The notes under the pieces are model-generated. The model did not search any database. It was not told where the DNA came from and was given only the letters and a program-made list of their open reading frames with translations. The position numbers and the translations under genes are program-made. DNA of 64,000 nucleotides from Candidatus Omnitrophota bacterium (GTDB lineage: Bacteria > Omnitrophota > Omnitrophia > Omnitrophales > Aquincolibacteriaceae): assembly GCA_016196565.1 (NCBI GenBank), contig JACPXK010000042.1, positions 14,931 to 78,930 on the forward strand. The letters are read 5' to 3'. Positions 26,802-34,865 of this stretch are shown here, piece after piece; positions within the stretch are counted from its first letter, which is position 1, and each line of letters starts with the position of its first letter.

Positions 26802-27269
26802 ATGAACTTAAAAGAAATTAAAGAAATGCTGCAGCTCATGGCGGAACATGGGTTGTCAGAAATGGAAATCGAAAAGGACGGCTTAAAAATCCGCTTAAGA
26901 AAGGGCGCCGGCGAAAAGGTTTTGGCAGAACAAATTCGGGATAGTCAAGCTGCTGTTATTCCGATTACCGGGGAATCCCACCCTGCCGCCGTCGCGGTAC
27001 CGCTTTCCTCTACGTCGGCTGGTGCCAGCGGCACCGTGATTAAATCGCCCATGGTAGGTACCTTTTATTCGTCTCCTGCTCCGGATCAACCCTCGTATGT
27101 CGCGGTAGGAACAAAGGTTAAAGAAGGTGATGTTCTCTGCATTATCGAAGCCATGAAATTGATGAATGAGATTAAGGCTGAGATTTCAGGGACTGTCAGC
27201 GAAATCCTCGTTAAAAATGGCCAACCGGTTGAATTTGACCAACCGCTATTCAGAATTCAAAAAGGATAG
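26802..27269 (+). CDS. accB: Acetyl-CoA carboxylase biotin carboxyl carrier protein
   Basis: 155 aa from the ATG at 26802 (AGGGGGA upstream; a GTG one codon earlier is too close to it). N-terminal helical dimer region, an Ala/Ser/Pro-rich linker (about 60-80), and a C-terminal biotinyl domain with the biotinylated K119 in EAMKLMNEI. It carries CO2 between AccC and AccAD in malonyl-CoA synthesis. accC begins 15 bp downstream. Confidence 0.95.
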   Translation: MNLKEIKEMLQLMAEHGLSEMEIEKDGLKIRLRKGAGEKVLAEQIRDSQAAVIPITGESHPAAVAVPLSSTSAGASGTVIKSPMVGTFYSSPAPDQPSYVAVGTKVKEGDVLCIIEAMKLMNEIKAEISGTVSEILVKNGQPVEFDQPLFRIQKG

Positions 27270-27284
27270 GCGGCTACCCCCTTT

Positions 27285-28664
27285 ATGTTTTCTAAAATCC
27301 TTATTGCCAACCGCGGTGAAGTTGCTGTCCGGATTATCCGGGCATGCCGCGAATTAGGCATTCAAACTACCGCCGTTTTTTCGAAGGCGGATCGTGATTC
27401 TCTTCATGTTAAATTGGCAGACGATGCGATTTGTATCGGAGAGGCGCCGACATCCGAAAGTTATTTAAATATCCCGGCTCTCATTTCTGCGGCAGAAATC
27501 GCCGACGTGGAAGCGATACACCCCGGTTATGGTTTTTTGGCTGAAAACGCTCACTTTGCTGAAATTTGTGAATCGTGCCAGATCAAATTTATTGGTCCTA
27601 AACCCGAAAGCATACGCATGGCAGGAGACAAAAATCTTGCGCGCCAGGAAATGCGCAAAGTGGGAGTGCCGGTCATACCCGGGAGTAAGGGAATCATTAA
27701 AGATCAGGAAGAAGCGCTTCGCATTGCCAAAAAACTTGGTTATCCGGTTATTTGTAAAGCCGTAGCGGGCGGTGGCGGCAAAGGAATCAAATTTGCCCAT
27801 AATGATGGAAAATTGATCAGCGCTTTTTTAACGGCGCAAGCTGAGGCGGAAGCGGCTTTCGGCAATCGCGAAGTCTATATTGAAAAAGCGGTTAAGGAAC
27901 CGCGCCATATCGAAGTGCAAATTCTGGCGGATAGCCGCGGCAATATCATTCATCTTGGAGAGCGGGATTGTTCCGTGCAGCGCCGGCATCAAAAATTGAT
28001 TGAAGAGTCTCCGGCACCGGGAATCAGTCAAAAACTGCGGAACAAAATTGGAGAGGCGGCGATCAAAGCGGCCAAGGCCTTTAAATATGAAAATGCCGGG
28101 ACCATCGAATTTTTGGTGGATTCCGACGAAAGTTTTTACTTTATGGAAATGAATACCCGTTTGCAGGTGGAACATCCGGTTACGGAGATGGTTACGGGTA
28201 TCGATATCGTAAAAGAACAAATCATCATTGCTTTAGGAGAGAAGCTGAGTGTGACTCAGGACAAGGTACAGCTTAAGGGGCATGCGATGGAATGCCGTAT
28301 CAACGCCGAAGATCCCGACAATCAGTTCATGCCTAGTCCCGGCAAAATAGATACTTGGATTGTTCCAGGAGGCCCCCATATTCGCGTTGATAGCCATTGC
28401 TATTCCGGCTATACCATTCCACCGTATTATGATTCGATGATCGCCAAGTTTATTGCCTATGGCAAAGACCGTCAGGAAGCCATTGCAATCATGTTGCGCG
28501 CTTTGAAGGAAACAATCATCGGTCCGATTAAAACTACCGTTTCGCTTCATGAAAAGATTTTAAATCGTCCTCGCTTCCGCCAAGGGGCCGTCCGCACGAA
28601 TTTTATTGATACTCAGTTCTCATCAGGTAAAATGGAGCCCATCTCCGAAGAAAAGGCAGGGTAG
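27285..28664 (+). CDS. accC: Acetyl-CoA carboxylase biotin carboxylase subunit
   Basis: 459 aa ATP-grasp enzyme. N-terminal [38 protein letters not shown]-binding glycine loop [31 protein letters not shown], and the metal/bicarbonate site [18 protein letters not shown]. Co-transcribed with accB. Slightly longer than typical AccC, with a short unconserved tail. Confidence 0.95.
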   Translation: MFSKILIANRGEVAVRIIRACRELGIQTTAVFSKADRDSLHVKLADDAICIGEAPTSESYLNIPALISAAEIADVEAIHPGYGFLAENAHFAEICESCQIKFIGPKPESIRMAGDKNLARQEMRKVGVPVIPGSKGIIKDQEEALRIAKKLGYPVICKAVAGGGGKGIKFAHNDGKLISAFLTAQAEAEAAFGNREVYIEKAVKEPRHIEVQILADSRGNIIHLGERDCSVQRRHQKLIEESPAPGISQKLRNKIGEAAIKAAKAFKYENAGTIEFLVDSDESFYFMEMNTRLQVEHPVTEMVTGIDIVKEQIIIALGEKLSVTQDKVQLKGHAMECRINAEDPDNQFMPSPGKIDTWIVPGGPHIRVDSHCYSGYTIPPYYDSMIAKFIAYGKDRQEAIAIMLRALKETIIGPIKTTVSLHEKILNRPRFRQGAVRTNFIDTQFSSGKMEPISEEKAG

Positions 28665-28670
28665 TGGGGC

Positions 28671-29252
28671 ATGAAAGTCATTAACGCATTTGTTCACTTA
28701 TTCACCATTTTTACCTTCCTCACGCTTGGCAGTTTGCTGATTATCGTTGCCGTGCGCATTCTTTCCGTCGAAGATGCCGTTCTTAAAATCCAAGAAATTT
28801 ATTCCAGCCCCTGGAAATCAGTTCAAACGGGATTGATAGGACTTCTTCTCATTATGGTGGGGCTGGCTTTTTCGAGGATGTTAGTAAAAAAAGGCCGTGA
28901 GGCCGAGGCCTTGATTTTTCAAAGCGAAATCGGTCCGATTGTCGTTTCTGTGACGGCAATCGATGATGTCGTTAAAAAAGTCATCAAACGGTATCATCTG
29001 GTGAAAGAAGCAAAAATCAAGACCCTGATTCAAGGCAAGGATGTTGAAATTAAAATGCGTCTGACCTTATGGGCCGGAGGCCGAGTGGCGGATCTCTTAG
29101 TGGAGATTCAAAATGAAGTACGCTCGCGGGTTTCTAAACTTTTAGGAAGCGAAAATAAACTTGAAGTGAACTGTGATGTTCAGCGAATCGAAGACCATGA
29201 AGACGAGCAGGACGATTTAGGATTTCTTCAAGAGCCGGCTTCGGCTCGTTGA
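28671..29252 (+). CDS. AmaP-like (alkaline shock response membrane anchor) protein
   Basis: 193 aa with two N-terminal membrane helices (about 5-30 and 50-70) and a cytosolic domain (VVSVTAIDDVVKKVIKRYHLVKEAKIKTLIQGKDVEIKMRLTLWAG) like the AmaP/Asp23-related fold. In Firmicutes AmaP tethers Asp23 to the membrane; no Asp23 gene is adjacent here. The assignment is by pattern only. Confidence 0.65.
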   Translation: MKVINAFVHLFTIFTFLTLGSLLIIVAVRILSVEDAVLKIQEIYSSPWKSVQTGLIGLLLIMVGLAFSRMLVKKGREAEALIFQSEIGPIVVSVTAIDDVVKKVIKRYHLVKEAKIKTLIQGKDVEIKMRLTLWAGGRVADLLVEIQNEVRSRVSKLLGSENKLEVNCDVQRIEDHEDEQDDLGFLQEPASAR

Positions 29253-29280
29253 ATTATTTAAATGAGGAGGTTTTAATTTA

Positions 29281-30306
29281 ATGCAAAGAATCGGCGTTTT
29301 GACGGGTGGGGGCGATTGCCCAGGGCTTAATCCAGTGATTCGTGCGGTAGTGAAAAGGGCGCAAATTGATAATTGGCAGGTTTTGGGATTTCGCAACGGA
29401 TGGAAGGGCATGGTGGAGGATGACTATATTATGCTCGATGCCCAATCGGTTTCCGGTATTTTGCCTAAAGGGGGCACCATTCTTGGAACGTCCCGGACCA
29501 ATCCCTATAAAAAAAGCGGAGATTTGGAAAAAGTTCGTAGCACTTTCAACAAACATAATCTGGCTGCTCTCATCGTCATTGGAGGCGAAGACACGTTAGG
29601 GGCGGCCTACAAACTTTTTCAGGAAGGTCTTAAGGTTGTGGGTGTTCCAAAGACTATCGACAACGATCTCAATGCCACCGATTACACCTTTGGTTATGAT
29701 ACGGCTTTAAACATCGCGATGGAATGTATCGATCGATTGCACACGACGGCAGAGTCGCATAATCGGGTGATGGTCGTAGAGATTATGGGCCGGCATGCCG
29801 GATGGATCGCACTCGAAGCAGGACTTGCAGGGGGTGCCGATATTATTTTGATTCCGGAAATTCCTATCGATATCAATAAAACGTGTGAACTCATCAAAAA
29901 ACGCCATGCAAGAGGAAAGACCTTTAGCATTATTGCCGTGGCCGAAGGAGCGCATTTTAAAGATAAGGGGCTTATCGCCAATGATAAGCTCGATCAATTC
30001 GGTCATATGCGTTTGGGAGGAATTGGCCAAGTCATCGGTGAAATGATTGAACAAAAGACAGGTTATGAAACCCGTGTCACAGTGCTTGGCCATATTCAAC
30101 GCGGGGGATCACCTTCGGCGTTTGACCGTGTCTTGGGTACGCGTTTCGGAGTTAAAGCGGTTGAGTTAATCAAAGCGGAAAAATTCGGTCATATGGTCAG
30201 TTTGCAAGGACGCAATATTGTCGACGTTTCTCTGGCCGATGCCATTGGCCAGCTCAAAACGGTACCGCCCGATCTTTATGAAATGGCGCAAATCTTTTTT
30301 GGTTAA
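29281..30306 (+). CDS. 6-phosphofructokinase, probably pyrophosphate-dependent
   Basis: 341 aa PFK. N-terminal GVLTGGGDCPGLNPVIRA, catalytic PKTIDNDL and MGRHAGWIALE. The donor-specificity residues are diagnostic: 101-105 read GGEDT (Glu103, Asp104) and Lys124 is in PKTIDND. ATP enzymes usually have Gly104/Gly124; Asp104/Lys124 is the PPi-type combination, and GGEDT occurs in the group III PPi-PFK of actinomycetes. The enzyme would be reversible and could serve both glycolysis and gluconeogenesis. GGAGG lies well before the ATG. Confidence 0.88.
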   Translation: MQRIGVLTGGGDCPGLNPVIRAVVKRAQIDNWQVLGFRNGWKGMVEDDYIMLDAQSVSGILPKGGTILGTSRTNPYKKSGDLEKVRSTFNKHNLAALIVIGGEDTLGAAYKLFQEGLKVVGVPKTIDNDLNATDYTFGYDTALNIAMECIDRLHTTAESHNRVMVVEIMGRHAGWIALEAGLAGGADIILIPEIPIDINKTCELIKKRHARGKTFSIIAVAEGAHFKDKGLIANDKLDQFGHMRLGGIGQVIGEMIEQKTGYETRVTVLGHIQRGGSPSAFDRVLGTRFGVKAVELIKAEKFGHMVSLQGRNIVDVSLADAIGQLKTVPPDLYEMAQIFFG

Positions 30307-30318
30307 GAAAGGAAATTC

Positions 30319-30921
30319 ATGTCCCATAAAGTCCTAGCAAGTTCAATTAGCGAAAATCTGGAAGGAATTATCAAAGAACACCGCGAAGCGGTTGAAAATA
30401 GTTTTACCGAAGCTCAATTGGCCGTGCTCGAAAAAATTTCCCGCGAAATCCTCAAGGCCTTTATGGCCGGGCACAAAATACTTCTTTGCGGCAACGGTGG
30501 AAGCGCGGCAGATTCCCAGCATATCGCGGCCGAGTTTATCGCCCGTTTCAAACGGGACCGCAAAAGCTTGCCGGCGATCTCACTAACCACCGACACTTCT
30601 ATTTTGACGGCCATTGCCAATGATTATGATTATGAAAAAATTTTTTCACGGCAAATTGAGGGATTGGGAAATAAAGGAGATATTCTTATCGCCCTTTCCA
30701 CAAGCGGAAATTCCAAGAATGTTTTAGCCGCCGTCAAGCAGGCCCATTCCCAAGGATTGACGGTCATCGGGTTTACCGGAAATTCCGGAGGATCGCTGCA
30801 GGGCGTGGTGGATATCTGTTTTCAGGCTCAAGCGAAAAAAACCCCGCATATTCAAGAAGTTCATATTACGGCGCTTCATGCCATCTCAGAAGTTGTTGAA
30901 GACGTCCTCTTCGGCTCTTAA
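30319..30921 (+). CDS. gmhA: Phosphoheptose isomerase (sedoheptulose-7-phosphate isomerase)
   Basis: 200 aa SIS-domain enzyme making D-glycero-D-manno-heptose 7-phosphate for LPS inner core. Signatures: LLCGNGGSAADSQHIAAEFIARF, SLTTDTSILTAIANDY, and ALSTSGNSKNV. Its 3' end overlaps the rfaE2 frame by 44 bp, in keeping with consecutive heptose-pathway steps. gmhB and a separate hldE kinase domain are not adjacent; the PfkB kinase at 32041 may or may not supply that activity. Confidence 0.92.
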   Translation: MSHKVLASSISENLEGIIKEHREAVENSFTEAQLAVLEKISREILKAFMAGHKILLCGNGGSAADSQHIAAEFIARFKRDRKSLPAISLTTDTSILTAIANDYDYEKIFSRQIEGLGNKGDILIALSTSGNSKNVLAAVKQAHSQGLTVIGFTGNSGGSLQGVVDICFQAQAKKTPHIQEVHITALHAISEVVEDVLFGS

Positions 30922-31423
30922 CCTCAAACGGAAAATCATTTCCCGTTCCCAGGCTCGGTCGCTGGGAACTCGTCTTCGGGCGGCGGGAAAGCGAATTATT
31001 TTTACCAATGGGACCTTCGACTTCATTCATGTGGGCCATGTCCGCTATTTGACCAAGGCCAAAAGTTTTGGGGACGTTTTGATTGTGGGGGTGAATACGG
31101 ACGCCTCGGTGAGAAGTTATAAAGGACCGCATCGTCCCATCAATCCTCAAAATGACCGTATTGAAGTCTTAACGGCCCTGGAATGTGTTGATTATGCGGT
31201 ACTATTTTATGAGCCGACGCCTATTGAATTGATTTGTGAAATTAAACCTCATATTCTCGTCAAAGGTTCGGATTGGCAAAAAAGCCAAATCGCCGGAGCC
31301 TCCGAAGTAGAATCCTGGGGAGGGCAGGTCAAAAGAATAAAGCTCGTACCTGGCCGTTCGACGACCAAAATCATCGAAGAAATTAAAAGAAAGCCTAAAA
31401 TCAGTAAAATCCCAAATAAGTGA
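30878..31423 (+). CDS. rfaE2: D-glycero-beta-D-manno-heptose 1-phosphate adenylyltransferase
   Basis: 181 aa cytidylyltransferase-like protein equal to the C-terminal half of HldE. Motifs: FTNGTFDFIHVGHVRYL (HxGH), VGVNTDASVRSYKGP, VKGSDW and GRSTTKIIEEI. The ATG at 30878 lies inside gmhA; TTG codons at 30893 and 30896 are alternatives, and the conserved region begins about 35 residues in. It makes the ADP-heptose precursor for LPS. Confidence 0.9.
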   Translation: MPSQKLLKTSSSALNLKRKIISRSQARSLGTRLRAAGKRIIFTNGTFDFIHVGHVRYLTKAKSFGDVLIVGVNTDASVRSYKGPHRPINPQNDRIEVLTALECVDYAVLFYEPTPIELICEIKPHILVKGSDWQKSQIAGASEVESWGGQVKRIKLVPGRSTTKIIEEIKRKPKISKIPNK

Positions 31424-31433
31424 TGCCTCCCGT

Positions 31434-32105
31434 ATGAATCTTATCAAGCAGGAAGTTTTTAATCATTTTTGTCTTTATGCGGTAACCGATATCAAAACCC
31501 CGGATGAATCCTGGATTGAAAAAATCCGTGCAGCCTACGAAGGGGGAGCCGATATGGTTCAGCTAAGATCCAAGGGGTTAATGGATCGTGAGCTTTATGC
31601 GCTGGGATTAAAAATCAGAAAAATCGCCGACCACTACCGGCGATTATTTTTTGTCAATGACCGTCCGGATTTGGCGATTGCTGTTTCAGCGGACGGAGTT
31701 CATTTGGGGCAGAACGATCTGCCGGTCAGAACGGTGAGAGAATTATGCCGCAAGGCAGGCATTTCCATGTGGGTGGGAAAATCCACGCATAGCCTTGATC
31801 AAGCGATGGCGGCCGAGGCTGAAGGAGCTGATTATATCGGTGTCGGGCCTGTTTTTTCGACACCGACCAAAAAAAACTATACGCCGGTAGGTTTATCGTT
31901 AGTTCGTGAAGTGCTACCGAATGTGCAGCTTCCTTTTGTTTGTATCGGCGGGATTGATTTAACCAATGTGGACTCGCTTCTCGAAACCGGGGCAAAACGA
32001 ATTGCCGTCGTGCGAGCCATTTTTGACGCGGAGGATATTTATGACGCAACAAGAAAATTACGTGCAAGAATCGAAATCTTCGAAAAATCCCATGCCGGAT
32101 CATAA
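31434..32105 (+). CDS. thiE: Thiamine-phosphate synthase
   Basis: 223 aa TIM barrel joining HMP-PP and HET-P. Motifs: LYAVTD, GGADMVQLRSKG, FFVNDRPDLAIAVSADGVHLGQNDLP, GKSTHSLDQAMAAEAEGADYIGVGPVFSTPTK and GGI near the phosphate site. It is an isolated thiamine gene; no TPP riboswitch is visible upstream. The PfkB kinase gene starts within its 3' end. Confidence 0.93.
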   Translation: MNLIKQEVFNHFCLYAVTDIKTPDESWIEKIRAAYEGGADMVQLRSKGLMDRELYALGLKIRKIADHYRRLFFVNDRPDLAIAVSADGVHLGQNDLPVRTVRELCRKAGISMWVGKSTHSLDQAMAAEAEGADYIGVGPVFSTPTKKNYTPVGLSLVREVLPNVQLPFVCIGGIDLTNVDSLLETGAKRIAVVRAIFDAEDIYDATRKLRARIEIFEKSHAGS

Positions 32106-33009
32106 GCCGCCGCTTGCGGTGGTTGGAACCGTCGCGATCGATGCGGTAAAAACTCCTTTTGGTTCCAAAGACCGCGTGTTTGGGGGCTCCGCCTCCTATT
32201 TTTCCTATGCCGCCAGTTTTTTTGTTCCGGTAAGTTTGATTGCCGTGGTGGGGCGGGATTTCCCGGATGAATATAGAAAAGTCCTGCAAGAACACCCGAT
32301 TGATTTAAGCCATTTGGAAGTGCTCGAAGGCAAAACCTTTTCATGGAAGGGCGAGTATGGGACGGATTTAAACTCCGCCAAAACCTTGGAAACAAATTTG
32401 AACGTACTCCTCGAATTTAATCCTCAACTCAAATTTCAAAATTCTCCCGATTACATCTTCCTGGCCAATGTGGATCCGTCGCTTCAATTGAGCGTGCTGG
32501 ACCAATTGGGCAAGGCAAAATCAAAATTTGTTGCTTGTGATACGATGAATTTTTGGATTGCGAACAAACGCAAAGAAGTGCTGGAAGTGCTCGCGCGTGT
32601 CGATTGTGTTGTCTTGAACGATGGCGAGGCGCGTCAGTTGACGGGGGAAGCAAATCTCCTTCGTGCTGGCCAGAAAATCAAAGAATTCGGTCCCGATCAT
32701 GTCATCATTAAAAAAGGGGAACATGGGGTTTTGCTTTTTTACGAAAAGCATTTTTGCGTCCTTCCAGCTTATCCGCTCGAAGAAGTGTACGACCCGACCG
32801 GGGCGGGTGATACTTTTGCCGGCGGCTTGATGGGATATTTGGCGGCCAGCGGTAATTTGAGTTTTGAAAATATGAAAAAGGCCGTCGCCACGGGCAGTAT
32901 CGTGGCTTCGTTTACGGTGGAGGATTTCGGCCTTGAGGCTTTACGGCGTATTCAACGTTCGGATATTGATCAACGCCTTGCCTTATTTCAACAAATGAGC
33001 ACCTTTTAA
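32041..33009 (+). CDS. PfkB-family carbohydrate/nucleoside kinase
   Basis: 322 aa from the ATG at 32041, which has GGAGGA five bases upstream; an in-frame ATG at 32092 is an alternative. The ribokinase fold is indicated by VFGGSASYFSYAAS, IAVVGRDF, LNDGEARQLTGE, IIKKGEHGVLLF and the catalytic DPTGAGDTFAGG. The substrate cannot be read from sequence. Closeness to gmhA/rfaE2 allows a heptose-kinase guess, but the motifs look more like the generic adenosine/sugar kinase group. It overlaps thiE by 65 bp. Confidence 0.85.
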   Translation: MTQQENYVQESKSSKNPMPDHKPPLAVVGTVAIDAVKTPFGSKDRVFGGSASYFSYAASFFVPVSLIAVVGRDFPDEYRKVLQEHPIDLSHLEVLEGKTFSWKGEYGTDLNSAKTLETNLNVLLEFNPQLKFQNSPDYIFLANVDPSLQLSVLDQLGKAKSKFVACDTMNFWIANKRKEVLEVLARVDCVVLNDGEARQLTGEANLLRAGQKIKEFGPDHVIIKKGEHGVLLFYEKHFCVLPAYPLEEVYDPTGAGDTFAGGLMGYLAASGNLSFENMKKAVATGSIVASFTVEDFGLEALRRIQRSDIDQRLALFQQMSTF

Positions 33010-33018
33010 TCGTTACCG

Positions 33019-33089
33019 GCGGGATTAGCATAGTGGTAATGCACGAGCTTCCCAAGCTTGTGAGACGGGTTCGATTCCCGTATCCCGCT
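33019..33089 (+). tRNA. tRNA-Gly (CCC)
   Basis: Acceptor GCGGGAT/ATCCCGC, D-stem GCAT/ATGC, anticodon stem CGAGC/GCTTG with loop TTCCCAA (anticodon CCC), and T-stem ACGGG/CCCGT around TTCGATT. CCA is not encoded, unlike tRNA-Val and tRNA-Thr in this window. It begins 9 bp after the kinase gene. Confidence 0.95.
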
Positions 33090-33090
33090 C

Positions 33091-33153
33091 GTTCCAATAC
33101 ACGAGCCAAGCAGGCGAGTGATTGGAACGCACTTATCCCGACCGGATAAGTGC
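33091..33153 (+). other. Two consecutive stem-loops after tRNA-Gly
   Basis: GTTCCAAT (33091-33098) pairs perfectly with ATTGGAAC (33121-33128) across 22 bases. Immediately after, GCACTTATCC (33129-33138) and GGATAAGTGC (33144-33153) form a perfect 10-bp stem with a CGACC loop. No clear T-tract follows. The pair lies between tRNA-Gly and the YHS gene and could be a terminator-like or regulatory RNA structure. Confidence 0.6.
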
Positions 33154-33196
33154 CAGTGAAATTTTTAGATCTATTTCTTTGGGAGGTAATATTAAG

Positions 33197-33424
33197 ATGA
33201 CGATGATGAATCATAAAATATTGTACGTGTTGATACTTTTTATTGCTGTTGCTATTCCTCCTGTGGTCAACGCTGAGCCGGCAAAACCCGGTTTCTGTCT
33301 GGTGATGCCGCATCGAACCGCAAAAGAGAACCGCTTTGTGGATTATCGAGGGAAGCGTTACTATTTTTGCTGCAAGTCCTGCGTTAAAAAATTCAAAAAA
33401 AATCCTGAAAAATACCTGCCGTGA
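33197..33424 (+). CDS. Secreted/periplasmic YHS-domain protein
   Basis: 75 aa. The ATG at 33197 follows GGGAGG. Residues 1-26 form a signal peptide (hydrophobic ILYVLILFIAVAIPPVVNA, cleavage after NAE likely). The mature part is a YHS domain with FCLVMP, VDYRGKRYYFCCKSCVKKFKKNPEKYL, a cysteine-rich metal-binding pattern. It overlaps the next gene by 4 bp. Metal or copper handling is a family-based guess. Confidence 0.8.
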   Translation: MTMMNHKILYVLILFIAVAIPPVVNAEPAKPGFCLVMPHRTAKENRFVDYRGKRYYFCCKSCVKKFKKNPEKYLP

Positions 33425-34206
33425 ATCACCCCATCGTTTTTTTGACGGATTTTGGCTTAAAAGATCATTATGTGGGAACTCTCAAAGGCGTTATTAGCAC
33501 CATCCATCCTAATGTGAAGATCATCGATTTATGTCATGAAATCGGCCCGCAAAATATCGTTCACGCGGCGGTTCTTCTCAAAATGGCTTACTCGTTTTTT
33601 CCTTCAGGAACGATTTTTCTGTGTGTGGTTGATCCGGGAGTCGGGACATCCCGCGAGATTTTATGCGTCCGCAGCAAAAATTATTTCTTTCTTGCCCCGG
33701 ATAATGGGTTGTTAGGGCTGGTTTTGGAAAACGAACGAGTTTTACAAATCCGGCGCGTCGAAAACAAAAAATACTTTTTAAAAAAAGTATCTTCAACCTT
33801 TCATGGACGGGATATTTTTTCTCCGGTCGCCGCTCATCTGTCGCTTAATCCCTCCGTGTTTTCGGATCTTGGTAAAACCAAAGAACGCATCCAGCCATTA
33901 GACGTTCCCCGGACCCAAAAATTGCCTGCTGTGATTACTGGAGAAATTATTTTTTTCGATCATTTCGGCAATGCGATTACGAATATTCAACGAAGCGGAC
34001 GGGATAAGGATTTCCGCCGTGCTAGGGTTTATGCCGGAAATAAAAACTTGGGGCCCCTTCAACAGAATTACGCAGCCTCACCTCAAAAACTTGTAGGATT
34101 ATTTGGAGGTTCGGATTTCCTGGAAATTGCTTTTCCCAGCGGTTCCGCTCGCCAGAAAGGGAAATTGCAAATAGGAGATAAGATTGCTCTCCGCTGGAAA
34201 AAATAA
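33421..34206 (+). CDS. DUF62 SAM hydroxide adenosyltransferase
   Basis: 261 aa, GTG start in a 4-bp overlap with the YHS gene. The family hydrolyses S-adenosylmethionine to adenosine and methionine, and is related to fluorinase. Signatures: FLTDFGLKDHYVGTLKGVI, VVDPGVGTSRE, FHGRDIFSPVAAHLSL, and the C-domain FDHFGNAITNI. Complete. Confidence 0.9.
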   Translation: MNHPIVFLTDFGLKDHYVGTLKGVISTIHPNVKIIDLCHEIGPQNIVHAAVLLKMAYSFFPSGTIFLCVVDPGVGTSREILCVRSKNYFFLAPDNGLLGLVLENERVLQIRRVENKKYFLKKVSSTFHGRDIFSPVAAHLSLNPSVFSDLGKTKERIQPLDVPRTQKLPAVITGEIIFFDHFGNAITNIQRSGRDKDFRRARVYAGNKNLGPLQQNYAASPQKLVGLFGGSDFLEIAFPSGSARQKGKLQIGDKIALRWKK

Positions 34207-34207
34207 G

Positions 34208-34774
34208 ATGAAGCAAAAAAATAAAAATAAAAAAAAACGAAAAGCTAAATTTTTGGTCCAGAGCCGGCAAGTTGTTTTTTCGAAAGGGCTGGCCCATCTT
34301 GTCGATTGCCGGATTCTTATGCGCAATGGTATGGTTTTGTCACGCCAGATTTTGGAACATCCCGGTTCGGTCGTGATTATTCCTCGTGTGGCCAAAGACC
34401 GTTATCTTCTGGTTCGCCAATTCCGGTTTGCGTCGCGCGATTGGCTATGGGAATTTCCAGCAGGCGGCCTTGACCGGCGCCGGGAATCGTTGCGCGAGGC
34501 AGCCGTGCGGGAATTGATGGAGGAGACCGGCTTTCGTCCGCGCCGTTTGACGAAATTATTCAAATTTTATCCGACGCCGGGAATTTCCGGAGAACAAATG
34601 CATCTTTTTTTGGCGGAAAAATTAATTCCCGGTCATGCCGAATGTGATGAGGATGAAGAGATTGAAGTGCGTGAATTTTCCAGCCGTCAAATCGAAACCA
34701 TGATCCGTCGGGGAAAGATCGTGGACGCTAAAACAATTGCCGGTTTTTTGTATTTGGAGCGATTTTTGGTATAA
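34208..34774 (+). CDS. NUDIX hydrolase, ADP-ribose pyrophosphatase-like
   Basis: 188 aa from the ATG at 34208, one base after the previous stop. A very basic N-terminus (KQKNKNKKKRKAK) precedes a NudF-like core. The Nudix box starts at GGLDRRRE and ends REL-x-EETGF, with all catalytic glutamates present, and the preceding WLWEFPAGG is typical of ADP-ribose/ADP-sugar hydrolases. Its stop codon overlaps a TATAAT element for tRNA-Thr. Confidence 0.88.
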   Translation: MKQKNKNKKKRKAKFLVQSRQVVFSKGLAHLVDCRILMRNGMVLSRQILEHPGSVVIIPRVAKDRYLLVRQFRFASRDWLWEFPAGGLDRRRESLREAAVRELMEETGFRPRRLTKLFKFYPTPGISGEQMHLFLAEKLIPGHAECDEDEEIEVREFSSRQIETMIRRGKIVDAKTIAGFLYLERFLV

Positions 34775-34775
34775 T
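34748..34775 (+). promoter_or_regulatory. Candidate promoter of tRNA-Thr
   Basis: A perfect TATAAT (34770-34775) lies 16 bp after TTGTAT (34748-34753, a weak -35). Start near 34782, seven bases before the tRNA. The -10 covers the NUDIX gene's stop codon. Confidence 0.5.
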
Positions 34776-34788
34776 TTTGTCCCTTCAG

Positions 34789-34864
<76 letters not shown>

Positions 34865-34865
34865 T

